Below are positions 40,101 to 48,595 of a stretch of 64,000 nucleotides of DNA, one piece after another. The position numbers and the translations under genes were made by a program. The notes under the pieces were generated by a model. It had not been told where the DNA came from. It did no database searches and was given only the letters and a program-made list of their open reading frames with translations. The first letter of the stretch is position 1. Every line of letters begins with the position of its first letter. Source of the DNA: Clostridia bacterium (lineage in GTDB: Bacteria > Bacillota > Clostridia > Acetivibrionales > DSM-2933); the NCBI GenBank assembly GCA_026418275.1, contig JAOABQ010000071.1, positions 1 to 64,000 on the forward strand. Direction: 5' to 3'.

Positions 40101-42935
40101 GTCATCCAGACAAAAAAGGAAGGAGAAGTACAGCAGGAAGGCCAAAACAGCAGTACCTATGGAATGAATGTGACAGGGGCCATCGAGTTTGACGCCTTGG
40201 GAAGAGTTATAAAAGAGGGGCAGCCAACCTTCCAATCCGGCTACAATACCGGCTTTATAGGGGTACAAATGAAAAATCCTACGGTATACGGTTATGATGC
40301 CATGGACCGGAAGACCTCCTCAACCTTGCCGGACGGCAGTCAGGCCCGTACAGCCTTTAGCATTGAAAACGGCTTATTTAAGACAGTGGATACCGATCCC
40401 AAAGATAATCAGACTCACAGCTATCAAAATATCAATGGGAAGACGGTAAAGACCCTGCAGTTTAACCAAGGCAAAACCATTACCAACACTTTTGTGTACA
40501 ATCCTCTGGATGAAGCGGTAAAGGTGATAGACGACAAGGGCAACACAACAAAGACCGCCTACGATATGCTGGGGCGCAGTACAAGTATTAGCAATCCCGA
40601 CCGGGGATTGGTGGAATGCTTTTATGATCCGGCAGGAAACCTTGTGAAAAAAATTGACAACAGCCTGAGGAAAAAGAACCAGTCCATCAACTATATCTAT
40701 GAATACAACCGCCTCAAAAAAGTGGATTACCCTGTAACCAAGGATGTAGAGTACACCTATGGCGGCCCAACCGCACCCTATAATAGGGTAGGGCGTATCG
40801 CAAGCGTATCCGATGCTTCAGGAGAGACCCGGTATTATTACGGTAAGCTGGGGGAAAATATAAAGAATGAGCGCTTTGTAAGCTTCCTGACTGCGGGAAT
40901 AGGCACTTGGAGGTTTGTAAGCGAATACGGCTATGACTACCTTGGCAGGCTCCAGTGGATGAAGTATCCGGATAGTGAAAAGCTATATTATGTATATGAC
41001 AAGGGCGGCCAGGTCACCCAAGTGTATGGGATAAAGTTCGGGGACCGGTATGACTATGTAGACGCCATACGATATGATGAATTTGGCCAGAGGGTATATA
41101 TCGATTACAGCAACGGCACCGACACCAAGTATACCTATGACCCTTACAGGCGATGGCTCCACAGCATAGAGTCGGGTAACAGCTTCGGAGTTAAGTTCCA
41201 GGACACAACCTACAGCTTTGACAAGGTAGGTAATGTTCTCGGTTATGAAAATAAGGGACAAAAGGTAGTTCAAAATTATAGCTACGATGACCTGTACCAA
41301 TTGACCGGCGCATCCGGAAGCGGTGTATTTAAGTACTGCAACAGGCCGACCACCTACAGCCAGTCCTATACCTATGACAGTATCGGCAACATGCTTACCA
41401 AGAAAAGTGAAAGCACCACCAACCTGCAAAAGTCCCTGACATTAAACTACGAGTTTACTTACAACTATAACGGCAAAGGGCCACATGCTCCCAACAAGAT
41501 CGGAAACTTTGGATTTGAGTACGACGAAAACGGCAATACGACCAACCGCTATCAGCTCCTATTCCCCGACAACGCCACAAACCGGGTGATGGGAGACGAG
41601 TTTACTTGGAATGAAGACAACCGCATGACCAAAGCAAAGGTAAACAACGTATTTACAGATTTCGTTTATGATGCCTCTGGGACTCGGGTCATCAAAAACA
41701 GTATGTACGGTGAGGCTGCCTATGTTTCGGAGTATTATTCCATACAGGTTTACCGGAATGCCATAAAGAATATCTTTGTAGGCAACACCCGGATGGCCTC
41801 AAAGGTATTCCACTACACAGGTGCAAACCCTGATTCCTATGCTTCTCAAGGGATTGACCTTTATAAGCAGCTGTATGAGCCTTCTCACGAAAAACGGAGC
41901 ACCTATGTGTACCATAGTGACCATCTGGGCTCATCCAATGTCATCAGCGATTATAAAGGAAATGTGTATCAGCATATCGAATACACTCCTTATGGTGAAC
42001 TGTGGATGGACGAAAGCGATGCGGACGCAAATCTGCTGCCTTATAAGTTCACAGGCAAGGAAATGGACGAGGAAACAGGGATGTACAGCTTCCCAGCCCG
42101 GTATTACGAGCCTACCTTCAGTCGGTGGATGAGTGTGGACCCTGCCATGGACGGGGTGAATTGGTACGGGTACTGCAATAATAATCCGGTGAATTATGTA
42201 GACCCTACGGGATTGGAGGCCATAGTAATTTCCGGAGGTGCATATAGTAGCTCAACAACAGGATATAGACATGAATTTATTGAGACGGGTATTAAGAAAA
42301 TTAGAGAGTTACGAGCAGCTCACAGTAAGCAAAACATTACCTGGATTGTTGCAATGGCTGGATGGACACAGGATGATTTTAACAATTTCCAAAGTGCAGT
42401 AGAAGATTTAAATGTTAGTGTCTTAGGGATTGGAAAAAAAGAGCAATTGATAAGCTATATAAATTATAAAAATGGCTCAGACCGGCAATCTGATAGAATA
42501 ACTGATTTTACTGTCTTTGCACATGGACAACAGGGTCAAATTGATTTGGGGCTACGTCATCCAAACGAAGGTGCGTTAAGTTTTACTATGGGAGATATTG
42601 AAAGTATAGAACAAAATGCTTTTGACAATCCGGTTTCACGCTTTTACTCCTGTAATACCGGGACAGGGGGAACCTCAAGCTTTGCTGCAAAGTGGGTTGA
42701 TCGTGTAGGGGGACGTGCCAGTGCTTTTGTTGGAAAGTCTGATTATGAAAAAATTAATATTATGACTGGTATCAGTGATATGATTGAAAGAGGATTAGGC
42801 AAAGCATCGCGTTCAATAAATGTTTTTTCTTTGCGGGGTTCACTTAATTATCCTGTAGCAGGCCAGACTCTAGTAGATGGAAGAACGCCATACATGACAA
42901 CATTCTTTAAAGAATACTTACAACCTGCAAATTGA
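34170..42935 (+). CDS. Giant SpvB/FG-GAP/RHS insecticidal-toxin-complex-like protein with peptidase-like tip
   Basis: 2921 residues from GTG 34170, behind AAGGGGGAT. Order: signal peptide; a ZU5-like domain (~50-140); an SpvB/TcaC-type domain (~200-310: VLNYPIEVPPGRSGMQAQVA, ending in SWMGEGWDIP); several FG-GAP/VCBS blades with DINGDGLLDIVY; a TcdB middle region; YD repeats; and the RHS core ending in YVDPTG (~2680). This is the plan of Tc-toxin B/C components. The 238-residue tip has a hydrophobic strand followed by His-Gly (H2785, FTVFAHG) and later Ser-Cys (C2828, RFYSCNTG), spaced as in clan CD cysteine peptidases. No immunity-like gene follows; the next gene is convergent. The family call is secure; the peptidase is inference. 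Confidence 0.9.
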   Translation: MEKKWFYRICKRIFVFLLVIALTVTQLGPAEGLGQNLFQTSRVIERSQEMVYPDKETVISLGQVKLDIPAGAVKEPIMITIEKLKSINELNPGMDNATGGAIGYRFLPHGTKFLKNIKVTIPYDQKRISSEEDFNNLYTYFYNEESNFWECLERFAVDKKNVLVTSLTNHFTDMINGVLSLPESPSNLNFNPNSIKDIKAANPAAGINLIGISGANHQGSAVLNYPIEVPPGRSGMQAQVAVQYNSEGGSSWMGEGWDIPTQCISIDTRWGVPRYDHEMETESYTLNGTQLAPVANRGVLEKRTEEKVFYPRVEGSFSKIIRHGNSPQNYWWEVTAKDGMRYFYGKTPEGAMNGETILSDGKDNNIFSWMLVQIRDTHGNTVDYTYKRVGDSGVNDPNASKGVQVYLKKIRYTGAVGQPGPYVVEFIRDREEPGFDPLKNRRPDVSINARAGFKMVTADLLKRIEVKLYGDNQEQKIRSYGFEYGQGVFGKTLLKAIVQYGQDGSEFNRHTLEYSKGNVVEDLTSFSGFSREQDINVSISDYIGNSIAGMESSLLGGTTGESTSYSVSAGISVLGIFSIGVKGSKNGSTNEDILTLVDINGDGLLDIVYKYNGTCFYKANLSKAYGELKFGDAKVIADLKDIRKEASGGSSFGISAGFSFIEGETEDSSSYTTSSTYLCDVNADVLPDLVSDGNVWYNHVEDGQPKFVLNDNSKTPVQIDNSSEVDLYKTLNAGGEKAEAKVFPVDSVRCFEAPFDGNVEIKAPVRLMKISESGYKNADGVRVSVQKNNVVLWSTLIGPDNHQEIAPSGLSSVNVAKGEKIFFRVQSLKNGAYDVVEWDPEINYTGADRTQRDENGFDPYHFKASEDFVYAGRYGEILVPLEGRIHVKMALDKKGITSDDVKILITKNDVPVFTKEIKWNEVNLFPIDTLIDVKKEDKLRIKIDLDSAVDLKKLDICNPNIYYTKVIGEDAKVYDNNGNPLITMDYIMHDVDIYADRTGSSFDGYYEAKEDGVLNVTPNIAIGFPETIKGEEKGSIDGDIFFTVKKPNELVRKEKILIEDGIVKSKPEIQVNVKKGDKLYFGFSTKSGKLAKNIKAYCSSYSFTAHAAVSGSLSSPAVISGSLRFIADQNILPYAYRGWSYFGYNAAGTRSENPINQSELYADANTKEEDLKINGDPKVFTMIPYKESGRWICDDEFCWIEGTRMSSSVKGLKIFGAGGTNAIKRGVPKVSYSDQSSDSLGISVGGVGAAYSVANGSSDSLVDYMDLNGDGFPDVVSKGQSGSSVSVQYSTMNGGLEANTREVEVWQGNSIRTGKNHAENFAVNGATAVMKSDAEGYGPGSRQSSLSAKKDVTVGISGNASIVEKSAQAYDLIDINGDGLPDRVYLPNPQYNQDGRLMVALNLGYGFAAPEYWDDAQVSYGESKSSGAGVNGEIEIPLGKVGIGFGGGVSWGSFSSNIKNTFADINGDGLVDYLFTQNDKIKVRINTGTGFSVPCDWNGFLPGKNIKDVKGKSKTEEVHFKIKIGFGIFSVSVKVSRSTTWSINRDEAALIDIDGNGYLDHVYSNGLSGMRVALNDIKHVNKLEKVNGPLGSSITLKYKQDGHTYDLPQSKWVLSEVTVFDGHPGDGADQQVTAYDYEGGKYDRLEREFYGYRKVITQDRDSLNNNTVYRKVIDTYLNNSYYTRGLLECRETTDGQDKKYTKIQNSYKLWDVLDRKTYIETNTNSTMESPAVVFPKLERTDKFFYEGQPEAGLHTYVTYGYDEHGNVTGYFEERVIGDSTDDILVKTEYFKDLESYIVDKPCNVRVYGGSNLMRHTEADYAPRTGDLTEFRQYAEEGKPSVTNREYYPSGNLRKTTGPANASGERYSLSYQYDQTVNTYVTQINDSFGYTTCTYYNYLYGVPVQTIDINRNLMTHKYDNFGRLVEVYSPYDTVFPAVKFDYYPNERPAKAVTQNKVLFDAANRETLDTVIFVDGLNRVIQTKKEGEVQQEGQNSSTYGMNVTGAIEFDALGRVIKEGQPTFQSGYNTGFIGVQMKNPTVYGYDAMDRKTSSTLPDGSQARTAFSIENGLFKTVDTDPKDNQTHSYQNINGKTVKTLQFNQGKTITNTFVYNPLDEAVKVIDDKGNTTKTAYDMLGRSTSISNPDRGLVECFYDPAGNLVKKIDNSLRKKNQSINYIYEYNRLKKVDYPVTKDVEYTYGGPTAPYNRVGRIASVSDASGETRYYYGKLGENIKNERFVSFLTAGIGTWRFVSEYGYDYLGRLQWMKYPDSEKLYYVYDKGGQVTQVYGIKFGDRYDYVDAIRYDEFGQRVYIDYSNGTDTKYTYDPYRRWLHSIESGNSFGVKFQDTTYSFDKVGNVLGYENKGQKVVQNYSYDDLYQLTGASGSGVFKYCNRPTTYSQSYTYDSIGNMLTKKSESTTNLQKSLTLNYEFTYNYNGKGPHAPNKIGNFGFEYDENGNTTNRYQLLFPDNATNRVMGDEFTWNEDNRMTKAKVNNVFTDFVYDASGTRVIKNSMYGEAAYVSEYYSIQVYRNAIKNIFVGNTRMASKVFHYTGANPDSYASQGIDLYKQLYEPSHEKRSTYVYHSDHLGSSNVISDYKGNVYQHIEYTPYGELWMDESDADANLLPYKFTGKEMDEETGMYSFPARYYEPTFSRWMSVDPAMDGVNWYGYCNNNPVNYVDPTGLEAIVISGGAYSSSTTGYRHEFIETGIKKIRELRAAHSKQNITWIVAMAGWTQDDFNNFQSAVEDLNVSVLGIGKKEQLISYINYKNGSDRQSDRITDFTVFAHGQQGQIDLGLRHPNEGALSFTMGDIESIEQNAFDNPVSRFYSCNTGTGGTSSFAAKWVDRVGGRASAFVGKSDYEKINIMTGISDMIERGLGKASRSINVFSLRGSLNYPVAGQTLVDGRTPYMTTFFKEYLQPAN

Positions 42936-43051
42936 ATAAAATGAATAGATGAGATTATTTTGAAGTTATAGAGGGATGATTATCACTGAATTGATACCCT
43001 TCATATGCAAGAATTCCTGCTTATAAGGAAATGCAGACAATTAAATGTCCA

Positions 43052-43100
43052 TACCAGAAGGCACAGTGTCATTCATAAAATGACACTGTACCTTCTGGTA
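43052..43100 (+). terminator. 22-bp hairpin after the SpvB/RHS gene
   Basis: TACCAGAAGGCACAGTGTCATT pairs with its near-complement (one mismatch) around the loop CATAA. It lacks a U tract but is the only strong stem downstream of 42935. Confidence 0.6.
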
Positions 43101-43226
43101 ATAATTTCGTACCTTGTATTACTCTAATTGCTCTAAATTAAATTAGGACCCGCCCCGTCAACTCCACAATTGCAGCCTCGCGGTGATATAATTAAAATCA
43201 TACTTCAAGATCTGGAATCCCTTAAC

Positions 43227-43408
43227 GAAAAGTGAAAGCACCGCCAACCTGCAAAAGTCCTGACATCAAACAATGAATACACATACAACTATAACGGAAA
43301 AGGTATAAGCCTCATGCTGCCAATGAGACCGGAAACTGGGGATTTGAGTTCGACGAAAGCTGCAATACGGCCAACCGCTATCAGCTGCTATTCCCCTTTA
43401 CAACGCTG
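43227..43408 (+). pseudogene. Orphan RHS fragment, decayed copy of the 3' part of the upstream gene
   Basis: Aligns with 41403-41588 of the SpvB/RHS gene: shared runs include AAAAGTGAAAGCACC, AACCTGCAAAAGTCC and ACCGCTATCAGCT. Small deletions break the frame. It lies about 300 bp beyond the intact gene. RHS loci often keep such displaced tips after tip exchange. No start codon or ribosome binding site is present. Confidence 0.85.
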
Positions 43409-43464
43409 TACCCAAATCCCTTGAGCGTTTTTTCTACAGTCTCTTTTTACTATTTAGTACCAGA

Positions 43465-45252
43465 TTATTTTTCTACAAAACCGGATTTTCTAATTGCAAG
43501 TGCATACATATACCATGATGCATGAGGAATCCATTGTTCCGCCCAACGCCAGTTATCAACAATTTCGTCGGTTGGTTCCATAATAAATTCAATACCGTGT
43601 TCTTCATCATGAAGACCTGCTGTGACACCATTGACAATACCACCCGGGCAGTGAATAAAATCCTTGCGCTTTTCAAAGAAATATGGGTTTGTGTTTCGTC
43701 CTGCACCTTCCATCATGCAGCTATCATATGGATTTAATCCTAAAATCCAGTTGATTTGGTCATCTGCATATTTTTTAAGCGCTAATTTGAATTTCTCATC
43801 CTTTGTATGATAAGTCATATAACGGGCAGCCGTTGCCAAGGATGCAATTCTTGCATTTTCACCTTGCCACCAGGGAGCAGTTTCAACATCATGTGGATAG
43901 AAGAAACGCGTTTCAATTTTACCCTTTCCGTCTTGAATCAACTGACGGGCATACCCAAATGGATTATTCTGTTCACCAGTCACTTGAATTTCATGACGCA
44001 TTAATTTTGCTGCAATATCAAGCACTTTTGATTTTTGGTCCGAATCTATCTCGATATGATAATAATTTAATAAATTGACAACCGGCATACCTGCATCGGC
44101 CGCATGGAAGAATGGACGCTTCGTCCCATCTACACTTAAATAACCCATGTTTTCATCAATGGCAATATATTTATCGATGACGCGGTCTGACATGACTTTG
44201 GCACGACGCATATAGTCCCATTGGCGCGTTGTTTTATAAAGTTCAACCAATGCATCTAAAGCGCAATATTCGTCAACTAAGTTCCATTTACCGTCATTTG
44301 TATAGCGTTCATTATTTTTTTCCAAATATTCATAAGCATCAACGGCTGCTTTTATATATTCCTCCTTTGAATAATCCCCAGGGAAAATCGTCCTGGCCGC
44401 ATATGCTAGCGTTGCTATAGCATATCCGGCACCTGAGCGGAAAGATGTTTCATAATTTTCATCTTTGATTTCATCGAAACCGTCTAATACCCCGCCCCCC
44501 TTTCTTGCCCCGGGCTTCCTGTATTCATAGGCAATAAATCTTGATGTTGCCAAAGGTCCCATGGGCAAAAATGCATCCTTTCTTCCCTTTGAGCGCAAGA
44601 ACGTGCCAGATTCAGCCCGCATTCTCATGATAAAATCTGCGCCATACATTGCTTCATCAAGCATACGGCGCTTTAAATAAGTATAGTATGGATATTGGGA
44701 CTCTTCTAATAAATCATTGATTTTAAAGAATGCATAGGCAGAAAATGCTGCTTGTTGAGGGTTGAAATAGGTTGTGTGCGATAAATGCGATAAATGAACT
44801 CCGATATCACCTGTTGCATCATACCAACCGCCCCTGACATCCTGGCATCCTTCCCTATCTCCGGCAAACGGTAATGCTCGGTCCGCAGCTTCAAATTCAC
44901 CGGTTGCACGTTGTGCTTTAAAATAATAAGCAGCGGATGAAAGTGTTTTTATTTCAAGCAAATTATTTTCAATTTTAAACGGGAAAGACTTGTATTCTTT
45001 ATTATTGACGTTTATTGAAATATAGTATTCGCCCTCTGCCTCCAAATCATCAAAACGCAAAGTATAATAATAGCCTGTTTGCCAATTATCTACTTCACCT
45101 ACTTCAATAGGCGTTCCGGTGTAGACAACTTCGGAATCCTTATAGCGAACAACAAAGAAAGTTTCCGGCTGTATTTCTTTTGTTGCTTGAAAAACAGCTG
45201 TTTTTGTTGCATCTTTGTTATAGCCGATATGATTGGTTAAAATTTGTACCAT
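43465..45252 (-). CDS. Cytoplasmic glycoside hydrolase family 9 enzyme with N-terminal Ig-like domain
   Basis: 595 residues, no signal peptide; AGGGAGGGG lies just before ATG 45252. The N-terminal beta-sandwich (~1-95, TNHIGYNKDATKTAVFQ) is the CelD_N/cellulase-N type that precedes many GH9 domains. The (alpha/alpha)6 barrel carries GGWYDATGDIGVHLSHLSH (~140-160), the GH9 catalytic-Asp motif with an extra residue in DAxGD, and a C-terminal stretch with NWRWAEQWIPH (~570) that holds the likely acid Glu. A GH9 enzyme inside the cell, next to a sugar transporter, should cleave imported oligosaccharides, not polymers. The exact substrate (cello- or glucosamine-oligosaccharides) is open. Confidence 0.85.
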   Translation of the reverse strand: MVQILTNHIGYNKDATKTAVFQATKEIQPETFFVVRYKDSEVVYTGTPIEVGEVDNWQTGYYYTLRFDDLEAEGEYYISINVNNKEYKSFPFKIENNLLEIKTLSSAAYYFKAQRATGEFEAADRALPFAGDREGCQDVRGGWYDATGDIGVHLSHLSHTTYFNPQQAAFSAYAFFKINDLLEESQYPYYTYLKRRMLDEAMYGADFIMRMRAESGTFLRSKGRKDAFLPMGPLATSRFIAYEYRKPGARKGGGVLDGFDEIKDENYETSFRSGAGYAIATLAYAARTIFPGDYSKEEYIKAAVDAYEYLEKNNERYTNDGKWNLVDEYCALDALVELYKTTRQWDYMRRAKVMSDRVIDKYIAIDENMGYLSVDGTKRPFFHAADAGMPVVNLLNYYHIEIDSDQKSKVLDIAAKLMRHEIQVTGEQNNPFGYARQLIQDGKGKIETRFFYPHDVETAPWWQGENARIASLATAARYMTYHTKDEKFKLALKKYADDQINWILGLNPYDSCMMEGAGRNTNPYFFEKRKDFIHCPGGIVNGVTAGLHDEEHGIEFIMEPTDEIVDNWRWAEQWIPHASWYMYALAIRKSGFVEK

Positions 45253-45315
45253 ATTTATTTCCCCTCCCTTTTCTTTTTAGCCATAAAGCAGCATAAAAAC
45301 AGTTTGATAGCTGCC

Positions 45316-46500
45316 TTATGCTTTTATATCCATTTCTTGCTTTTTTATACCTGCCTTTTTAAACGTTAGCCCAAAGAAAATAACACCTGCAAGCATGATC
45401 GCTCCGCTAACTGCAAGAATGTTTTTTACTCCAAACCGGTCACTTAAAACACCACCTAGGGGTGCAAAAATAATACGAGAAAAAATGGTAGATAAAATTG
45501 CATTGAAGGATTGAGCAGTAGCACGCATACTTTTTGGAACCGTATCGTTTATATATTTTATTAAGCAATAACTAAATCCAACATATCCACAGCCACTTAG
45601 CAAGTTAATGGCTAAAATCAGGTACGGATCCGTCACAAAGAACAATAAAAACCATCTTAAGGATGTTGCAATACCTGCAAACATCATAACTTTTTCTATA
45701 CCAAACTTCTTCTCAATTTTATATGCATACCAAAAAAACGGTACTTCTGATAATGCAGCAACAAATGATAAAACTCCTACCATTTGTGAGCTTGCCCCAA
45801 GCTGCGCGGTGTAATACACAGGATAGAACTGGAAATAAAATGATATTCCCATATAATAAAGGATGCTAAATACCAACATACATAATAGCGGCTTATCTTT
45901 TAGTAAAACAGCATATTTCACTTTTTCATGTTTTTTTCTATGCCCTTCTATTCTTGGAAGCGTAAAATACATAAATCCGGTAACAAGAAAGAATATGGAC
46001 ATGATCCAAAATATATTTCCATAGCTATTGCCAATAATAAAGCCTACAAGCATAGCGCAAAAAGCATACCCTAGAGTTCCCCCAAGGCGGACATGACCGA
46101 AATCCCATCTGCTCTTTTCTAAAAATTCAAGAGCATAATTATCTTGAAGGGTCATGGTAGGGAAAAAGAAAACGGTAAACATCATAATACAGAAAGCAAA
46201 CCACAAAAATAGGTTAAATGCATAAAACAACATGCATACAGCAGCAACGACAAGGCATAAAAATCCGATAATTTGATTCTTACTTTTTGATTTGTCACTA
46301 ATAATACCCCATACAGGCTGAATTAAAACCAATGCAACAGTGGATACCGATTGTATTGCACCGATGGCAGTCATAGAGAATGCTTTGTTTACTAAAAACA
46401 GATTTAAATATGTGTTATACATTGCCTGTCCAGCATAGAAAAAAATGTATATTAAAAATATTTTAGTAGGAAAACCGTCCCTTGTGTTTATATCCCTCAT
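45316..46500 (-). CDS. MFS transporter, oligosaccharide:H+ symporter type
   Basis: 394 residues from ATG 46500; GAAAGGAAAG lies upstream, and the longer frame from 46560 would swallow it. About 12 hydrophobic helices. The N-terminal FLIYIFFYAGQAMYNTYLNLF and the intracellular VWGIISDKSKSK loop fit the LacY/NupG-like branch of the superfamily. It lies 63 bp upstream of the GH9 gene in the same direction and very likely imports that enzyme's substrate with protons. Expression should come from the promoter at 46579-46608, which carries an operator-like dyad. Confidence 0.85.
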   Translation of the reverse strand: MRDINTRDGFPTKIFLIYIFFYAGQAMYNTYLNLFLVNKAFSMTAIGAIQSVSTVALVLIQPVWGIISDKSKSKNQIIGFLCLVVAAVCMLFYAFNLFLWFAFCIMMFTVFFFPTMTLQDNYALEFLEKSRWDFGHVRLGGTLGYAFCAMLVGFIIGNSYGNIFWIMSIFFLVTGFMYFTLPRIEGHRKKHEKVKYAVLLKDKPLLCMLVFSILYYMGISFYFQFYPVYYTAQLGASSQMVGVLSFVAALSEVPFFWYAYKIEKKFGIEKVMMFAGIATSLRWFLLFFVTDPYLILAINLLSGCGYVGFSYCLIKYINDTVPKSMRATAQSFNAILSTIFSRIIFAPLGGVLSDRFGVKNILAVSGAIMLAGVIFFGLTFKKAGIKKQEMDIKA

Positions 46501-46578
46501 TTTAACTATCTTTCCTTTCGGCTGTGCTAAAAGCACAAAGCGTTTGTGAAAAACTTTCAATCACTGCGTTATGAATTT

Positions 46579-46608
46579 ATTATACCATAGGAAGCTATGG
46601 TTCTACAA
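46579..46608 (-). promoter_or_regulatory. Promoter of the MFS-GH9 operon with operator-like inverted repeat
   Basis: The minus strand reads TTGTAG, 18 bp, TATAAT. The spacer holds the dyad ACCATAG-CTTC-CTATGGT (46584-46601), placed where a repressor would block polymerase. Apart from this, 46609-46995 is AT-rich and shows no gene. Confidence 0.6.
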
Positions 46609-46995
46609 AAGATGGTACTTACAGCAAAGGTATTCAAGTGATATATTTTTAGTAGGAAGCAAAATGAAATAATTGGAAGTTTGTACAAGCTTTAAATTTG
46701 TTGTTTTTAAGGTAAGAAATAAAAATTATCATTAGAACACGTGAAAGGATGGTGAAGAAAAGGGCAGAGATTGTATAAGCGTTTTATCGCAGAAATCAGC
46801 GGAAGATTAAAAAAAGTACGGGTACATATTTTTAGTTTCAGATTTCACCGGTGAATAATAAAATGATTTGGGATAGTAAAGAATACTGAGTTAGTTAATA
46901 TTACAGGCAATAAGTTTGGACAGGCAGTGTAAAAATGCAGAATTATTCTCTATACACGAGGAATAAAAACGAAATAAATATAAACCCCAAAAAAT

Positions 46996-47480
46996 ATGAA
47001 AAAAATGAAAATGATTTTCCTGTTAATCGTAATTGTGTCCCTTATTTCCTCTGCTTTTTCGTTTAACACTTTTGCGGACTCTACAAGAACCGTATATTGC
47101 TTTACCCAGGTTTTGAATTCGGGAGCGGTTTTAAATGATGGTGATAAAGTGATGTTCCAGAACCAAAATGTGGCGGGAACATCTTGGCTGAAATGGTATA
47201 TGGGAGGATACCATAGTTTTTACCCCATGTTGACCAATGTAACAGCTTTACCGACGTTTAACACTGGTTTCAATATTTTACAGTAAAAGCATTACCGAAT
47301 GGTCAATATGGTTTTTATATTATCAGTCCCTATGATAGTTTGCCAACCTATATTTCAACAACAAATAGGAATATGATTCAGGGGTCCTATACAACAGTTC
47401 CTAGTACAGATTTTCATAAATTCGTTCCTCAAAGGCAAAGCTTACCACTTTGCCAGAACCCATGGGAACTGCTCTGTTAA
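46996..47480 (+). pseudogene. Secreted protein gene broken by a one-base frameshift
   Basis: A signal peptide (KMIFLLIVIVSLISSAFSFN) is followed by ~65 residues, ending at a stop at 47286. From 47268 the next frame continues sensibly (FTVKALPNGQYGFYII, SYTTVPSTDFHKFVP) to a stop at 47480. A single-base loss in the TTT/TTTT tract near 47270-47280 would restore one frame of ~160 residues. The text resembles a beta-trefoil, ricin-B-like lectin, but only loosely. No good ribosome binding site is seen. The 3' end lies against an IS630 remnant. Confidence 0.6.
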
Positions 47481-47497
47481 CATGGAAACAAGTTCTT

Positions 47498-48127
47498 TCA
47501 CATTTCGGTAGCTTGCATTCCGGTCTTTTCATCTACACAGATAACCACCTCATTATTAGGTGTACTTACGTATAAATCAACAATCTCATTAACCCTTTCT
47601 GTAAATTCAGGATCCTTGCTGTGTAACCACATTCTGAACTTGTGAGGCTTCAAATCGTTCATTTCCAGGGTCCTTCTTACACTGGATTCACTTATAGAAA
47701 TACCTTCGATATTTTCATTTGCTGCTTCCGTTAGTATTTTGCTATTCCAATGGATATGAGTACCGTAGCCATAATTGCTAGGACTATCACATGCAATGGC
47801 AATGATTTCACACCTTTGTATGGCTGTAAAGGTTGTCGGCGGACCTGGGCGAGGGCTATCCTTAAGTCCTTTAATACCTTTAACATGGAACCGGTCTCTC
47901 CATTTTCGGGCAGTCTTGACATTTATGCTAAGTTGCTCTGCTACTTCGCTTTCATCATTCCCTTCCCACAGTAAAAGAATTATTCTTGCCCTTAGCACTT
48001 CCCGTTGTTCCGATTTTTGTGTCCTCACAATTTTTATTAACTTTTCTCTTTGATTTCGATTTACTCTTATTTTATCAATCAGCTTTCTCATGGAAACCAT
48101 AGTGACTTCATTTACATAAAAACTCAC
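47498..48127 (-). pseudogene. IS630-family transposase, C-terminally truncated
   Basis: 209 codons: two N-terminal helix-turn-helix domains (VRTQKSEQREVLRARIILLL, SINVKTARKWRDRFHVKGIKGL, KDSPRPGPP) and the beginning of the DDE domain with the first catalytic Asp in VICVDEKTGMQA. Full members have ~150 more residues with the second Asp and the Glu; here a stop follows after three residues. The downstream 100 bp hold only a short coding-like scrap. The element is therefore dead unless it was ever expressed by frameshifting, for which the second frame is missing. Confidence 0.8.
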
Positions 48128-48350
48128 TGGTGATTATATTCAGTATTGTACAAGGATTCTTATATATCCATTATTGCCCTATTGGGTACGGATTTCCGGT
48201 GACCTGTAGTAGTAAATTGAATGCAAACTTATGCGGAGAGTAATAAGTTTAACATAGCATATCGGACAATGAAATTAGATAGACACCTTCTATTCGCAAT
48301 AATCCCTTATTATAGGGAAATGGAGGGGATTTTGGTACATACTAAAACAA

Positions 48351-48595
48351 GGGCTGTTGCAAAACTAGCAGAACAAGATAGTTTTGCAGCAGCTTCTTAT
48401 ATGGCTTAAAATTAGGAAATGCGAGTCCCCAAAAAGCCGAAAAATTGTACAATCAAGTTTTGAACACAAAAATTATTCAGAATTTAATGCATATATTAAT
48501 TGGCTTTGCCATTAAATATTGAAATGTTGATACCTGACGATGATTCTGTCCGATTGCTTAGTATTAAGAAGGAAAAGTTAATTCGTGAAAATTAG
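48351..48595 (+). mobile_element. Remnant of an IS1182-like element
   Basis: Two parts are visible. At 48353-48393 GCTGTTGCAAAACTA and TAGTTTTGCAGCAGC form an inverted pair of the GGGCTGTTGCAAAA kind that ends IS1182-type elements. At 48500-48595 a frame reads LALPLNIEMLIPDDDSVRLL and then stops, matching the N-terminal start of IS1182 transposases. The rest is gone. The remainder of 48128-48763 is AT-rich without a supportable gene. Confidence 0.6.

Noticed and set aside
34170..42935. Many shorter frames on the opposite strand across the giant RHS genes (also 1-9302 and 24406-31329)
   Set aside because: They are shadows of the long coding frames without ribosome binding sites or recognisable domains.
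48221..48409. 62-codon frame on the plus strand
   Set aside because: It runs through the IS1182-like inverted repeat and has no ribosome binding site.
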